Assembly: GCF_003335505.1 (NCBI RefSeq)
Contig: NZ_QPEX01000033.1
Span: 62,001-126,000, forward strand
DNA length: 64,000 nt
Direction: 5' to 3'
Origin: Bremerella cremea
Lineage (GTDB): Bacteria; Planctomycetota; Planctomycetia; Pirellulales; Pirellulaceae
The notes below the pieces were generated by a model. The model was not told the origin of the DNA. It saw nothing but the letters and a program-made list of their open reading frames with translations, and did no database searches. Both the position numbers and the translations under genes were made by a program. Shown in pieces: positions 53,200-61,963 of the stretch (position 1 is its first letter; the number at the start of each line of letters is the position of its first letter).

Positions 53200-53839
53200 T
53201 TTTAACGTCCAATCGATGAAAACTGGGGATTCAAAGAAAAACCGTCGAACCTTAAATGACTGCCTGGGTACGACTAATAGTGCGGAACGTTTCCCAGGAT
53301 TTTCGAGCGTTTGGGTAGCTCCCACTGTTAGATTATTGACGGAGGCATCATAAATGTAACTAGCGGCATTGTTTATGCGAACGAAATCCGCCACTCCATA
53401 AAAGTTCAATGGATTGACGGTACACCTGGCTTGCTATCCCTAAATTCATTCTGGCTTTTTGGTCAGAGGGAGAATGAAACGCTTGTCACCCTTTATCGCG
53501 ACCACCGATTTTAGCGAACTTTGGGCGTTCTTCCCCAATCTCTTCCCAACGAATGAATCTCCACCACTGTAGCATGAGGATAACGAATTTCGCGACGGCT
53601 CGTTTATCATTCGGTTCGACTTCCTTCACTCCCTTTATCCGCACAACCAAACAAACGGAGCCTACGTTTATCCCGGCCACATCCCACGATGACCGAAACT
53701 GCGGGAAAGCCTGCTGAAGGTATCTCAGGCTTTGTCACCCCAATCCTAAGCAGGTCGCGCTTGCCGAGACCTCGCCGGGATGCTCGATCATGATTCACAC
53801 ATTGTTGAATTTCCCCGACTCGGTTGAAAGTAATTTCCA
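53200..53839. other. 640-bp region without a supported gene
   Basis: This lies between the divergent thioredoxin-like and receiver genes and is the longest gene-free stretch here. An 8-bp hairpin, AAAGCCTG (53706-53713) with CAGGCTTT (53726-53733), lies about 105 bp before the receiver gene. I see no tRNA-like or riboswitch-like fold. Short open frames such as 53486-53680 (leftward) lack support, and an unannotated small RNA cannot be excluded. Confidence 0.4.
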
Positions 53840-54874
53840 ATGCCTGAAAACACCATGTCACAACCAATTCTGCTTGTTGACGACGACTCGGTTTTCCGTC
53901 TCATGGTTAAACGATTTCTAGGCTCAGAATTTGATGTGCTGGAAGCAGACTGCCTAGAGGAGGCACGGCACTTATTGGCTCGGCAATCCTTCAGCTGCGT
54001 CCTGCTCGACTACCGCCTGCCTGATGGAAATGGTCTGCAAATACTTCCCGAATTGGTCTTGATGGACCTACCGGTTGTGATGCTAACAGGCATGGGCAAT
54101 GAAAAACTAGCACTTCAGGCGATTCAACATGGCTGCCAAGCCTACTTGATAAAAGACGACCTCACACGAGACACCCTCATTGATAGCTTTTCCCGCGTTC
54201 CTCAAGAAGCTTCGGAGAAACGCCAAGCCCTTCGGGAACAGATCGTCTTTCCTCAGATCGTCCAAACCGCCTCTCGCCAATGCCGTGAGACAACTGCCGC
54301 ACTTCGTCAGTTACTTCGAATTGAAAACCTTGTCGCGAATGAAAACGTCCAGCACCTCAACCGACTCAGCCACCTCATGCAAGGAGTTTTGACCTACGCC
54401 CGGATTCTTTCAACGGGTTGGCTGCCGGAACCGATGTCACTGACAAGCACGATCGATCAAGCGCTTGAGGGAATCGACCGAAGCACTATTCCTGTCGAGC
54501 TTAAACGAATATCGCAGCCGTTACCCGCTCTACAATCTGACGCCGATGCCGTGAAAGCGATTGTCCAGAATCTCCTAGAATTCGCAGTCCAACAGCCGCC
54601 CGTCAAGCAAGGCGCATCCATCACGATGCAAATCATGGCCCTGAACTTGGAAGCTTGTGTGCAAATCACAATCTCAGGGCTAACGACCGAATCTTCAGCA
54701 GAAAGCCCCAAGTCCTCGCCCGATTTAATTCATCCAGAATTTGAAGTAAGTCGACTTCTGGTCGAAAAACTTCGCGGACGGCTGTGGCTCGATAAAACAG
54801 CAGAGCTTTTCCGAATTTGCTTTGCCCTGCCCTATCAAGAAGACTTCGCATTGCTTGCGATTGAAGAAAACTAA
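53840..54874 (+). CDS. Receiver domain protein with a degenerate kinase-like C-terminus
   Basis: 344 residues. Residues 7-115 form a response-regulator receiver with the acidic DDD cluster (14-16), phosphoacceptor Asp57 in LLDYRLPDG, Thr83 and Lys105, so it should be phosphorylatable. The rest is not a DNA-binding output. It has helices like a kinase dimerisation region (VQHLNRLSHLMQGVLTYARI) and an HATPase-like fold with a weak N-box (AIVQNLLEFAV), but the phosphorylatable His and the DxGxG ATP loops are absent. It may be a phospho-dependent scaffold or inhibitor. No histidine kinase gene is adjacent. Confidence 0.75.
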   Translation: MPENTMSQPILLVDDDSVFRLMVKRFLGSEFDVLEADCLEEARHLLARQSFSCVLLDYRLPDGNGLQILPELVLMDLPVVMLTGMGNEKLALQAIQHGCQAYLIKDDLTRDTLIDSFSRVPQEASEKRQALREQIVFPQIVQTASRQCRETTAALRQLLRIENLVANENVQHLNRLSHLMQGVLTYARILSTGWLPEPMSLTSTIDQALEGIDRSTIPVELKRISQPLPALQSDADAVKAIVQNLLEFAVQQPPVKQGASITMQIMALNLEACVQITISGLTTESSAESPKSSPDLIHPEFEVSRLLVEKLRGRLWLDKTAELFRICFALPYQEDFALLAIEEN

Positions 54875-54895
54875 GCCTTCTCTATCGAGGAAGCC

Positions 54896-54920
54896 TTCTC
54901 TTGGCTTATCACCAAGAGAA
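54896..54920. terminator. Hairpin terminator between convergent genes
   Basis: TTCTCTTGG (54896-54904) pairs perfectly with CCAAGAGAA (54912-54920) around a 7-nt loop. A-rich and T-rich flanks are present on both sides. It separates the receiver gene from the convergent methyltransferase gene. Confidence 0.6.
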
Positions 54921-54937
54921 AACGAGAAGCAACCCAA

Positions 54938-55636
54938 CTACTCGTCTTTTGTCTTCTCGAAAAACATCATGTGCTGCCACGGCAAGCCGTCAAACTCTTT
55001 TGCCAATTGAAAACCGTTGGCCTTGTATTCTTTGAGCATCTGTTCTTTGCTCATTTTATGGAGTGTTTTGATCGGGACATTGGGGTCTTCCATACGAAAC
55101 TCCAACAGCACGATCATTCCCTCTGGCTTAAGCGCCTTACGCATTCCGGCTAGCATCTCTGTGGGATGCGAGAACTCGTGATAGACGTCGACACACATAA
55201 TCAGGTCGACCTCTCCCTCAGGTAATTTCGGGTCGTCGATATCCCCCAGAATGAGTTCGATATTTTCAATCTTCTTTCGTGCCGCTCTTGCTTTAAGCAG
55301 ACGCAGCATTTGCGGTTGAATATCAACGGCTAGAATCTTTCCGTCCTTACCTACCATTTCTGCCAGTTTAAGGCTGTAAAATCCGTTGCCACAGCCCATA
55401 TCACAGATGGTCATTCCTGGCGTTGCTCCCAGGTTTTCGAGCATCTTCTCGCAATCTTCCTCCCGCTGTCGGCTTTCGCGGATCAGCCAAGGCGCACCCT
55501 TGTAGTGCATCGTCTGGGCAATCTCGCGGCCCTGATAGAAGGGCAAACCATTTTGAAGAACGACACCTTCCTGTGCCCTAGCAGAGCCAGACAGGCAGAC
55601 AATCAACAGCAAAGTGGAGAAGCAAATGCGGTACAT
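54938..55636 (-). CDS. Exported class I SAM-dependent methyltransferase
   Basis: 232 residues. The SAM-binding motif I is ICDMGCGNGFYSLKLAE (near residue 78), with VDIQPQM (motif II) and DLIMCVDVYHEFSHP after it, a complete Rossmann methyltransferase. The N-terminus is a signal peptide (ICFSTLLLIVCLSGSARAQ), which is odd because SAM is cytoplasmic. This combination occurs in planctomycetes. The ATG at 55636 is preceded by AGGA. It is the last gene of the dxr-rseP-HAD-lpxD-lpxI string, starting 34 bp after lpxI stops. The substrate is unknown. Confidence 0.85.
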   Translation of the reverse strand: MYRICFSTLLLIVCLSGSARAQEGVVLQNGLPFYQGREIAQTMHYKGAPWLIRESRQREEDCEKMLENLGATPGMTICDMGCGNGFYSLKLAEMVGKDGKILAVDIQPQMLRLLKARAARKKIENIELILGDIDDPKLPEGEVDLIMCVDVYHEFSHPTEMLAGMRKALKPEGMIVLLEFRMEDPNVPIKTLHKMSKEQMLKEYKANGFQLAKEFDGLPWQHMMFFEKTKDE

Positions 55637-55670
55637 AAGATCCTGGCAGAGCGGCCAGGCGTACATTGGC

Positions 55671-56564
55671 CTATGCCGCTTCCGTAGAGGTAGCTAAGTC
55701 GGCGAGACAATCTTCTTTCATCGCGAGGATCGTCAAACGATGCCTCTTAGCAAATTCTAACACGGCTGGCTCGTCTAAGAGAATGGTTTTTTCCGCTTCG
55801 ATGACAAGTGTACTTGCCCCAGCATCCACCATGGTTTGCAAAGTTCCGACACCAATGGTCGGGACATCAAACCGCATGTCCTGCTGCGGTTTAGCCACTT
55901 TTACAATGGTAAATCCTCCGGCTTTGCAAAGCTTCCCGGCCCGCTCGATACATGCGTCGGTACCTTCAATGGCTTCCAAGGCCAGCACGGCTTGGTTTTT
56001 GACCGCAACGCTTTGGCCGATATCAAGCCGCCCAAGTTCCTTGGCCATTTTCCAGCCGAACTCGATATCGCGTAATAACTTTCCTCGTGGCTCGGCGCCA
56101 GCGATCATTCCAAATTTCACGAGCAACTCCGGTGCAAAGTCGGTTGCAGGCAAGAAGGTAATGCCTTGACGGGCGAATCCTCGGACGATCGCCATTAACA
56201 ACGTGTCGTCCTTGCGGTCACCACTTCCCCAAATCATTTGCGGGGCGAATGTTCGGATACAAAACCAATCAGGGCGATGCTTCCACATTGCCCCTCGATC
56301 GAACAGCCGGACCTTATGAATCTTGCCTGCCATGGTCGCCTGACTGGCACGATGCTTCAGAAAGTGATGCTTTACCCTGCCAAGTTGCCCCAAGCCAACC
56401 CAGATGGTTTCATTGCATATTTCTTCCAGCACCGGATCGGCATGATCTTTGACCGCCGCGCATACCACCGGACGGCCACTACGTTTAATCGCATTGGCCA
56501 CCACAATCGGTAGATTGCCCCAGCCAGCCAAGAGGGCAACCGGATTCGACTCAGCATGGTCCAT
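55671..56564 (-). CDS. lpxI: UDP-2,3-diacylglucosamine pyrophosphatase LpxI
   Basis: 297 residues of the LpxI (DUF1009) family, an LpxH replacement that cleaves UDP-2,3-diacylglucosamine to lipid X in lipid A synthesis. The hallmarks are ALLAGWGNLPIVVANAIKR at the N-terminus and VAKPQQDMRFDVPTIGVGTL near the C-terminus, with the catalytic Asp region around this motif. It starts 10 bp after the lpxD stop, which supports the role. Its presence implies lipid A synthesis in this planctomycete. Confidence 0.93.
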   Translation of the reverse strand: MDHAESNPVALLAGWGNLPIVVANAIKRSGRPVVCAAVKDHADPVLEEICNETIWVGLGQLGRVKHHFLKHRASQATMAGKIHKVRLFDRGAMWKHRPDWFCIRTFAPQMIWGSGDRKDDTLLMAIVRGFARQGITFLPATDFAPELLVKFGMIAGAEPRGKLLRDIEFGWKMAKELGRLDIGQSVAVKNQAVLALEAIEGTDACIERAGKLCKAGGFTIVKVAKPQQDMRFDVPTIGVGTLQTMVDAGASTLVIEAEKTILLDEPAVLEFAKRHRLTILAMKEDCLADLATSTEAA

Positions 56565-56574
56565 CGTAAGATCT

Positions 56575-57642
56575 CTACGATGCCTTACGGATCGCCGGTT
56601 GGCTTACCGCTTCGGCTTCTCTCTCTAATTGTTCAATTCGTTTGGCGAGCGATTTGATGGTCTTACGCATGTCCGGCAAACGCTTGATCGCCATATGTTC
56701 GGCCATGATTTCTTTAATGGGGCCTGCCGGAATACCGAGCGATTGCTGCCCTTCCGGTATATCGGAACCAACACCTGCCTTCGCCCCGACGGCTGCCCCG
56801 GTGCCGATATGCACGTGATCGCGAACGCCGACCTGGCCTGCCATAACCACATAATCACCGGTCGAAACACTGCCGGCGATGCCAACTTGCGAACAAATCA
56901 GGTTGTGCTTACCCAGACGACAGTTGTGGCCAATCATCACCATATTGTCGATTTTGGTTCCTTCGCCGATCAACGTGGTCCCGTAGGTGCCTCGATCGAT
57001 GGTTGTGCCAGCGCCAATTTCGACGTCGGCTTCCAGCACCACGTTGCCCAGTTGAGCGGAGAGAATATGCTTGCCGGTCGACGAATCATAGCCAAAGCCA
57101 TAAGCACCGAGCACTGCCGAGGCATGAATGATGCAGCGATCTCCCACTTCGGTTCGGTCGTACAGAACGACCCCGGGGAAAATCGTTACGTCATTACCGA
57201 TTCGGCACCCTGCTTGGATATGAACACCACTATGGACGGTCGTATTCTTACCGACGACCACGCCATCGCTAATGATCGCTCCGGCACCAATCGTGGCCGT
57301 GGGATCCACCACAGCGGCTAACGAAACAATCGCCGAGCGATGAATACCACTGGCCGGCTTTTGTTCCCATGGCAGAAAGAAACGGATTACCTTGCCGAAG
57401 GCTTCGTGAACGTTGGCCACCACGATGCCATCAATGGTTAGCTTTTCCGAGGCCTGCGAAACGAGAACCGCCGAGGCCTGACATTTCTCCATCAGAAGTT
57501 GAACCTGGTCTGGCTTGTCCATCAGGGTGATCTCGCCGGCCACCGCATCGCGGATAATGTTGGCCCCGGTAATAACGAGATCGGGGTTTCCGAACACCGT
57601 TCCATCGACGAGTTCGGCCAGTTGTGCCAGCGTGGTTCCCAT
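56575..57642 (-). CDS. lpxD: UDP-3-O-(3-hydroxyacyl)glucosamine N-acyltransferase
   Basis: 355 residues. LpxD adds the second acyl chain in lipid A synthesis. The N-terminal domain is typical (TLAQLAELVDGTVFG), then many hexapeptide turns form a left-handed beta helix (IGAGAIISDGVVVGKN; IGAGTTIDRGTYGTT), with the catalytic His in MVMIGHNCRLG. A C-terminal helix (MRKTIKSLAKRIEQLE) completes it. The ATG at 57642 gives the usual LpxD start. It is co-directional with lpxI and 81 bp after the HAD gene. Confidence 0.94.
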   Translation of the reverse strand: MGTTLAQLAELVDGTVFGNPDLVITGANIIRDAVAGEITLMDKPDQVQLLMEKCQASAVLVSQASEKLTIDGIVVANVHEAFGKVIRFFLPWEQKPASGIHRSAIVSLAAVVDPTATIGAGAIISDGVVVGKNTTVHSGVHIQAGCRIGNDVTIFPGVVLYDRTEVGDRCIIHASAVLGAYGFGYDSSTGKHILSAQLGNVVLEADVEIGAGTTIDRGTYGTTLIGEGTKIDNMVMIGHNCRLGKHNLICSQVGIAGSVSTGDYVVMAGQVGVRDHVHIGTGAAVGAKAGVGSDIPEGQQSLGIPAGPIKEIMAEHMAIKRLPDMRKTIKSLAKRIEQLEREAEAVSQPAIRKAS

Positions 57643-57723
57643 GGAGGAATCCTTTCCAAAGTGGGATATTTCGATACGGATCGCCTTAATGTACCTCGTA
57701 CCCCCGTAGCCGACCAACATCAA

Positions 57724-58515
57724 TTACCCAGTATTCCGATCAGGCAATAGCGTGCGAACCACATCTAGTAATTCAGGAAAAACAGGGGAATTAGTATCCC
57801 CTCTCGGCTTTCCATCTCGGCACAAATAGGCGGTCTGCCAACCAAACGTTTGTGGGGCTGAGACGTCATTTTCCCAGTCGTCTCCGATCAGAAATATTTG
57901 ATCAATCGGAACCTCGAGCCGCCGCGTTACTTCGGCATAGAACGCTTCAGCCGGCTTAACCCATCCGATCTCGGAAGAGATGAAAAGCTCAAGAGGAAAA
58001 TCACCAAGATATTTCTGAATGATCGGGCGTAACCGCTGATCGAAGTTCGAGGCCAGCCCAAGTCGATAGCCGCTTCCTCCAAGCTGCTCAAGCGTGGGAA
58101 TCACATCGTCAAACAGCCGCCAATTCTCTGGCCGGGAAAAGTGATCCCACAGCTTCCGAAATACGGCCTGCTTTTGCGTGGGACTTGGCTGCAATACATG
58201 CTCAACAATAGCTTGCCAGCGTAAAGATTCGCACGGTTCGTCGGTACGTAACGGATCGACAGCACCACGCATTTGCTGAAAAGAAGAAACGCTGTAGCGA
58301 CCAAGCGCCTCGCGAAATCGAGCTCTAATCGTCGATTCGTCGAGTTCAATACCATAAAGCCTACCAGCATCCTGATAGGCAACCGCCACAGAAGGATTCG
58401 GCTGAATTACCGTCCCCACCGCGTCCAGAAGTATTACCTGCGGACGCGGTTCAATTTTTTTACCCTTGGCCAGAGGACTACCCCCAAGGGAAGAAGCGAT
58501 GAATATCGAGACCAA
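57724..58515 (-). CDS. HAD superfamily hydrolase
   Basis: Up to 263 residues. Motif I is LLDAVGTVIQPN; the usual second Asp of DxDxT is Val here (D-A-V-G-T), so the general acid is missing or displaced. Motif II is LASNFD, and motif III/IV appears as FLIGDDWENDV with the conserved acidic pair. This suggests a phosphatase of HAD subfamily IA with altered chemistry. The start is uncertain: the TTG at 58515 lies inside rseP and no ATG is in the right place before the domain. The gene sits between rseP and lpxD in a leftward operon. Confidence 0.8.
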   Translation of the reverse strand: MVSIFIASSLGGSPLAKGKKIEPRPQVILLDAVGTVIQPNPSVAVAYQDAGRLYGIELDESTIRARFREALGRYSVSSFQQMRGAVDPLRTDEPCESLRWQAIVEHVLQPSPTQKQAVFRKLWDHFSRPENWRLFDDVIPTLEQLGGSGYRLGLASNFDQRLRPIIQKYLGDFPLELFISSEIGWVKPAEAFYAEVTRRLEVPIDQIFLIGDDWENDVSAPQTFGWQTAYLCRDGKPRGDTNSPVFPELLDVVRTLLPDRNTG

Positions 58516-60586
58516 TCACGGTCACCATCATCGTAAGCACCATTGCCAAGCCCACGTAGGTAAGCCGCAGCATCCACTTCTCGTTAATTGGTTTACCACG
58601 AATGCCTTCGTAAAGCAGGAACATCATGTGGCCACCATCGAGGACAGGAATCGGCAGGAAGTTCACCACTGCTAGGTTCGCGCTAATTAACGTTAGGAAG
58701 GTCAGCAGACGGGCCAAGCCATGCGACGATTCTGCTGTCGCGGCGTAAAGAATTGTGCCTGGTCCACCCAAGCCACTGATTTGCATCTCACCGGTGGCGA
58801 TCTTTCGGAGAACCATCACCACCTGCGTCATCCCTTCACCAACTTCTCGGACGCCTAATGCCAACGAATCGGCGAAACTGTCCGCGTACTGAACCGCTTG
58901 CAAAGGCGCGAAGCGGAGATAGCGAGTTTGCAACATTTCCGTTTCAGAAGCGGTTGCCGTCACTGCCACGTTCTTGGAGATTTCCGCTCCCTTCTTTTGC
59001 ACCGTTAATATCAGCGAAGTGTCAGGGGCAGCGATTTGCAAAGCCATCTGCACGGCTTGCCAGGCGATTCCTTCGGACTGAATCTTGAAATCCTTCGTGC
59101 CAATGGCCATCGAATCGTTGTACTCTTTCGCCTTTTCCGAATTCGACTGGAAACCTACCACCAAGATCTCGTCGCCAGCTTTGATGCCTTCCTTTTCGGC
59201 AGAACTACCTGGCAGCACTTCGGCAACGGTCGTCCCCAAGTTGTAGCTCACACCTAACGTTTGCAGGCCCATTTGGTAGCCGGGGTAATACTGCTCAGCA
59301 AACCCCTCTGGCACGGCAGTTTCGACGGAAAACGTCTTTTCCTCTTCTCCCCGTTTGACCACCACATCGACCGTTTTGCCAGCCCATTTGGTTTCTCGGC
59401 TAGGCAGGGTAAATCCGTCACCAACCGGTTCACCATCGATTGAGACGATCTTATCGTCAACTTGAATTCCCACCTTATCAGCAGGGCCACCCTTGCGGAT
59501 CGCGATGACAGGAGACATTTCCATCACCAGACCCGTACTGCGATAAGGGATTGTCGGCAAATCGATTTCAACCTGCTCAGTTTTCTCCTTATCACCTTCC
59601 GACTCGACCTTGCGGTCGAACTTCATTTTCAGCACATCGTAGGGGTGATTCGCTACATACTTTTGGTATTCGAGATAGCTCTCGATCGGCGTGTCATTAA
59701 TGGCGATCAACTGGTCGCCAGGTTTCATCTCGTCTGCGATTTTTTTCCCGTAGATGCCTTCCATCAATTTCGGAGCAACCATCATTTTGGTTGTGCTCAT
59801 CGACAGCACACCAATGGTCGGCGGAAACGAATCGCCAAAGCCTGGGCGAGGCTGGATCATCAAGACTTCTTGCGTCCCGTCGGGGCGTTTCACCACGAAC
59901 GGCATCGGCTTCTTCGATCCGTTAAACGCGATCTGCAGCGACATATCTTTACGGTAGCGAAGATCCTTGCGATCTTTCCCTTCCGCATTGAGACCCACGA
60001 TCTGGTCACCTGGCCGCATACCGGCTTGCCAAGCAGGTGAGCCAGGCTGAACCCAACTGATTTTTGCTGGCGTGTAAGAAACACCCAGGTTGTAAGCAAT
60101 CGCGGCGAAAATCACCCCGAAGATCAAGTTAAAAACCACCCCAGCGGAAATGATCGCCATCCGCTGCGGAACGCTCTTGGCGGTGTAGCTGCGTGGATTG
60201 ACGACCGTTTGTTTGTTTCCTTGATCGTCAACCGTTTCGATCATCGTGCTGACCGATTCTTCTTCCGAGTTGCCAGGGTTGTCGTCCTGGCCAAGCATCT
60301 TCACGTATCCCCCCAGCGGGATCGTACCGATACCGTATTCGGTCTCGCCCCATTGCTTTTTCCATAAAGACGAGATCGTCCATGGACCAATGGTAATGGG
60401 CACATCAAAACCGACATAGAACTTATCGCAACGCACGCCACAAGCTTTGGCCACTAAAAAGTGCCCCAGCTCGTGAACAAAAATCACGAGTCCAAGTCCC
60501 ATAACTCCCAGCAAAATCGACCCAGCGGTTCCTAAGTATTGGAACAGGCTTGATCCTTCGCTTGCTGCAAACAACAAGTGATCCAC
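58478..60586 (-). CDS. rseP: RIP metalloprotease RseP, extended form
   Basis: 702 residues, compared with about 450 in E. coli. The site-2 protease core is FVHELGHFLVAK (zinc motif HExxH near residues 45-49) and, near the C-terminus, PIPVLDGGHMMF. The region between carries several PDZ-like domains (VQPGSPAWQAGMRPGDQIVG, KPGDQLIAINDTPIESYL, DKVGIQVDDKIVSIDGEP, SSAEKEGIKAGDEILVVG), more than the usual two. It cleaves membrane anchors in envelope-stress signalling. The GTG start at 60586 with GAGAGGAGT upstream is chosen; the first 55 bp lie inside dxr. It belongs to the dxr-led operon. Confidence 0.93.
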   Translation of the reverse strand: MDHLLFAASEGSSLFQYLGTAGSILLGVMGLGLVIFVHELGHFLVAKACGVRCDKFYVGFDVPITIGPWTISSLWKKQWGETEYGIGTIPLGGYVKMLGQDDNPGNSEEESVSTMIETVDDQGNKQTVVNPRSYTAKSVPQRMAIISAGVVFNLIFGVIFAAIAYNLGVSYTPAKISWVQPGSPAWQAGMRPGDQIVGLNAEGKDRKDLRYRKDMSLQIAFNGSKKPMPFVVKRPDGTQEVLMIQPRPGFGDSFPPTIGVLSMSTTKMMVAPKLMEGIYGKKIADEMKPGDQLIAINDTPIESYLEYQKYVANHPYDVLKMKFDRKVESEGDKEKTEQVEIDLPTIPYRSTGLVMEMSPVIAIRKGGPADKVGIQVDDKIVSIDGEPVGDGFTLPSRETKWAGKTVDVVVKRGEEEKTFSVETAVPEGFAEQYYPGYQMGLQTLGVSYNLGTTVAEVLPGSSAEKEGIKAGDEILVVGFQSNSEKAKEYNDSMAIGTKDFKIQSEGIAWQAVQMALQIAAPDTSLILTVQKKGAEISKNVAVTATASETEMLQTRYLRFAPLQAVQYADSFADSLALGVREVGEGMTQVVMVLRKIATGEMQISGLGGPGTILYAATAESSHGLARLLTFLTLISANLAVVNFLPIPVLDGGHMMFLLYEGIRGKPINEKWMLRLTYVGLAMVLTMMVTVIGLDIHRFFPWG

Positions 60587-61749
60587 TTGTCTGACTCCTC
60601 TCGGGCCCAAGCATCAAGCTCGAGCAAACGGTTTAAATCGGGGGATAGTTCAAACGGGTGTTCGTCGAGAATAGCTCGACATACCCGGTAAATGTCAACA
60701 AATCGAATTTTACCTTCTAAAAACCGTTGTACGGCCACTTCATTGGCAGCATTCAAAACGGCTCCCGTGGTCCCACCACGTTGCACCACCTCTTTCCCTA
60801 GCTTAAGGGCGGGAAATCTCTCGTAATCTGGTGGCTCGAACTCTAAGGAAAAGGCCTGGGTCATGTCCAAGGCCTTCGCCGGACACTCGGTTCGTTGGGG
60901 ATAAGTCATCGCCAACTGGATTGGCATTCGCATGTCTGGCGGGCTCATCTGAGCCACCACCGAGCCATCGACAAACTCAACCAAAGAATGAACGATCGAC
61001 TGCGGATGGACAACCACCTCGATCTGTTCGACGGAAAGATCAAAAAGCCACTTGGCCTCGATGATCTCTAAGGCCTTGTTCATCATCGTGGCCGAATCCA
61101 CGGTAATCTTCGGCCCCATCTTCCAGGTCGGGTGGTCCAATGCCTCTTCGGCAGTCACTTTTAAGAGCTGCTCTGGCGAGAATTTACGAAACGGCCCCCC
61201 TGAGGCTGTTAGGATAACGCGTTTCACATCCGAGTTTCGGCCTGACTTTAAGGCCTGGAAAATCGCGCTATGTTCGCTGTCGACCGGCAGAATCTCGGCT
61301 CCCGACTCTGCGGCCATTTGAGTGGCTAAATGCCCGGCCACGACCAGGGTCTCTTTGTTCGCCAGGGCCACTCTTTTGCCAGCAGCAATGGCCGCAAACG
61401 TACCTTCCAGCCCAGCTCGACCGACAATCGCAGAAACCACAATATCAGCCTCTTGATGCGAAGAGACCTCTTGTAGTCCGCTTGTCCCGGTAAGCAATTT
61501 CGTCTCCGCCGGAAGCTGCGACCAGTCGAACTTCGCAGCGAGCGCCTCATCGCTGGCAACAATGTAGCGGGGACGATACTGGATCGCGGCTGCTAATAAC
61601 TCCTCAAGTCGCCCATGCGCCGAGAGTGCAAAGGGAACAAATGCCCCATCGCTTGCACGAATAACATCAAGCGTGCTACGTCCGATGCTGCCAGTGGCAC
61701 CCAAGACGACGACACTCTGGCGGGATGTAGGGGAGGACGAGCTTGGCAT
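60532..61749 (-). CDS. dxr: 1-deoxy-D-xylulose 5-phosphate reductoisomerase
   Basis: 405 residues. Dxr rearranges and reduces DXP to MEP with NADPH, the second step of the non-mevalonate pathway. The cofactor loop is VVLGATGSIGRSTLDVI (near residue 14), followed by LANKETLVVAG, the active-site PVDSEHSA and the metal and substrate stretch GPKITVDSATMMNKALEII. It leads a leftward operon with rseP, and the two genes overlap by 55 bp. Together with ispD at 18 kb the window has two enzymes of this route. The start ATG at 61749 is conventional. Confidence 0.95.
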   Translation of the reverse strand: MPSSSSPTSRQSVVVLGATGSIGRSTLDVIRASDGAFVPFALSAHGRLEELLAAAIQYRPRYIVASDEALAAKFDWSQLPAETKLLTGTSGLQEVSSHQEADIVVSAIVGRAGLEGTFAAIAAGKRVALANKETLVVAGHLATQMAAESGAEILPVDSEHSAIFQALKSGRNSDVKRVILTASGGPFRKFSPEQLLKVTAEEALDHPTWKMGPKITVDSATMMNKALEIIEAKWLFDLSVEQIEVVVHPQSIVHSLVEFVDGSVVAQMSPPDMRMPIQLAMTYPQRTECPAKALDMTQAFSLEFEPPDYERFPALKLGKEVVQRGGTTGAVLNAANEVAVQRFLEGKIRFVDIYRVCRAILDEHPFELSPDLNRLLELDAWAREESDKWITCCLQQAKDQACSNT

Positions 61750-61963
61750 AGACCGGTTCTAAACGAGGATGGCGACTTAAGTAGCGATTGTTCCAGAATT
61801 TGCCGTTTCGCGAAAGATTACTGTGGAAAAGCGTTCAATTAGGAAGCTTAGGTAATTCAGAACCGAGTTGGGTGACCTGTCGAAGCCCCGTGAGCTACCT
61901 GATATAAACGGTATTACAAAAACCGCGCATTACTTTGCCCTAGCACCATATAACGTTTTTCGC

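Noticed and set aside
53200..53409. 70-residue N-terminal extension of the thioredoxin-like protein
   Set aside because: It precedes a clear signal peptide beginning at 53199, so translation most likely starts there.
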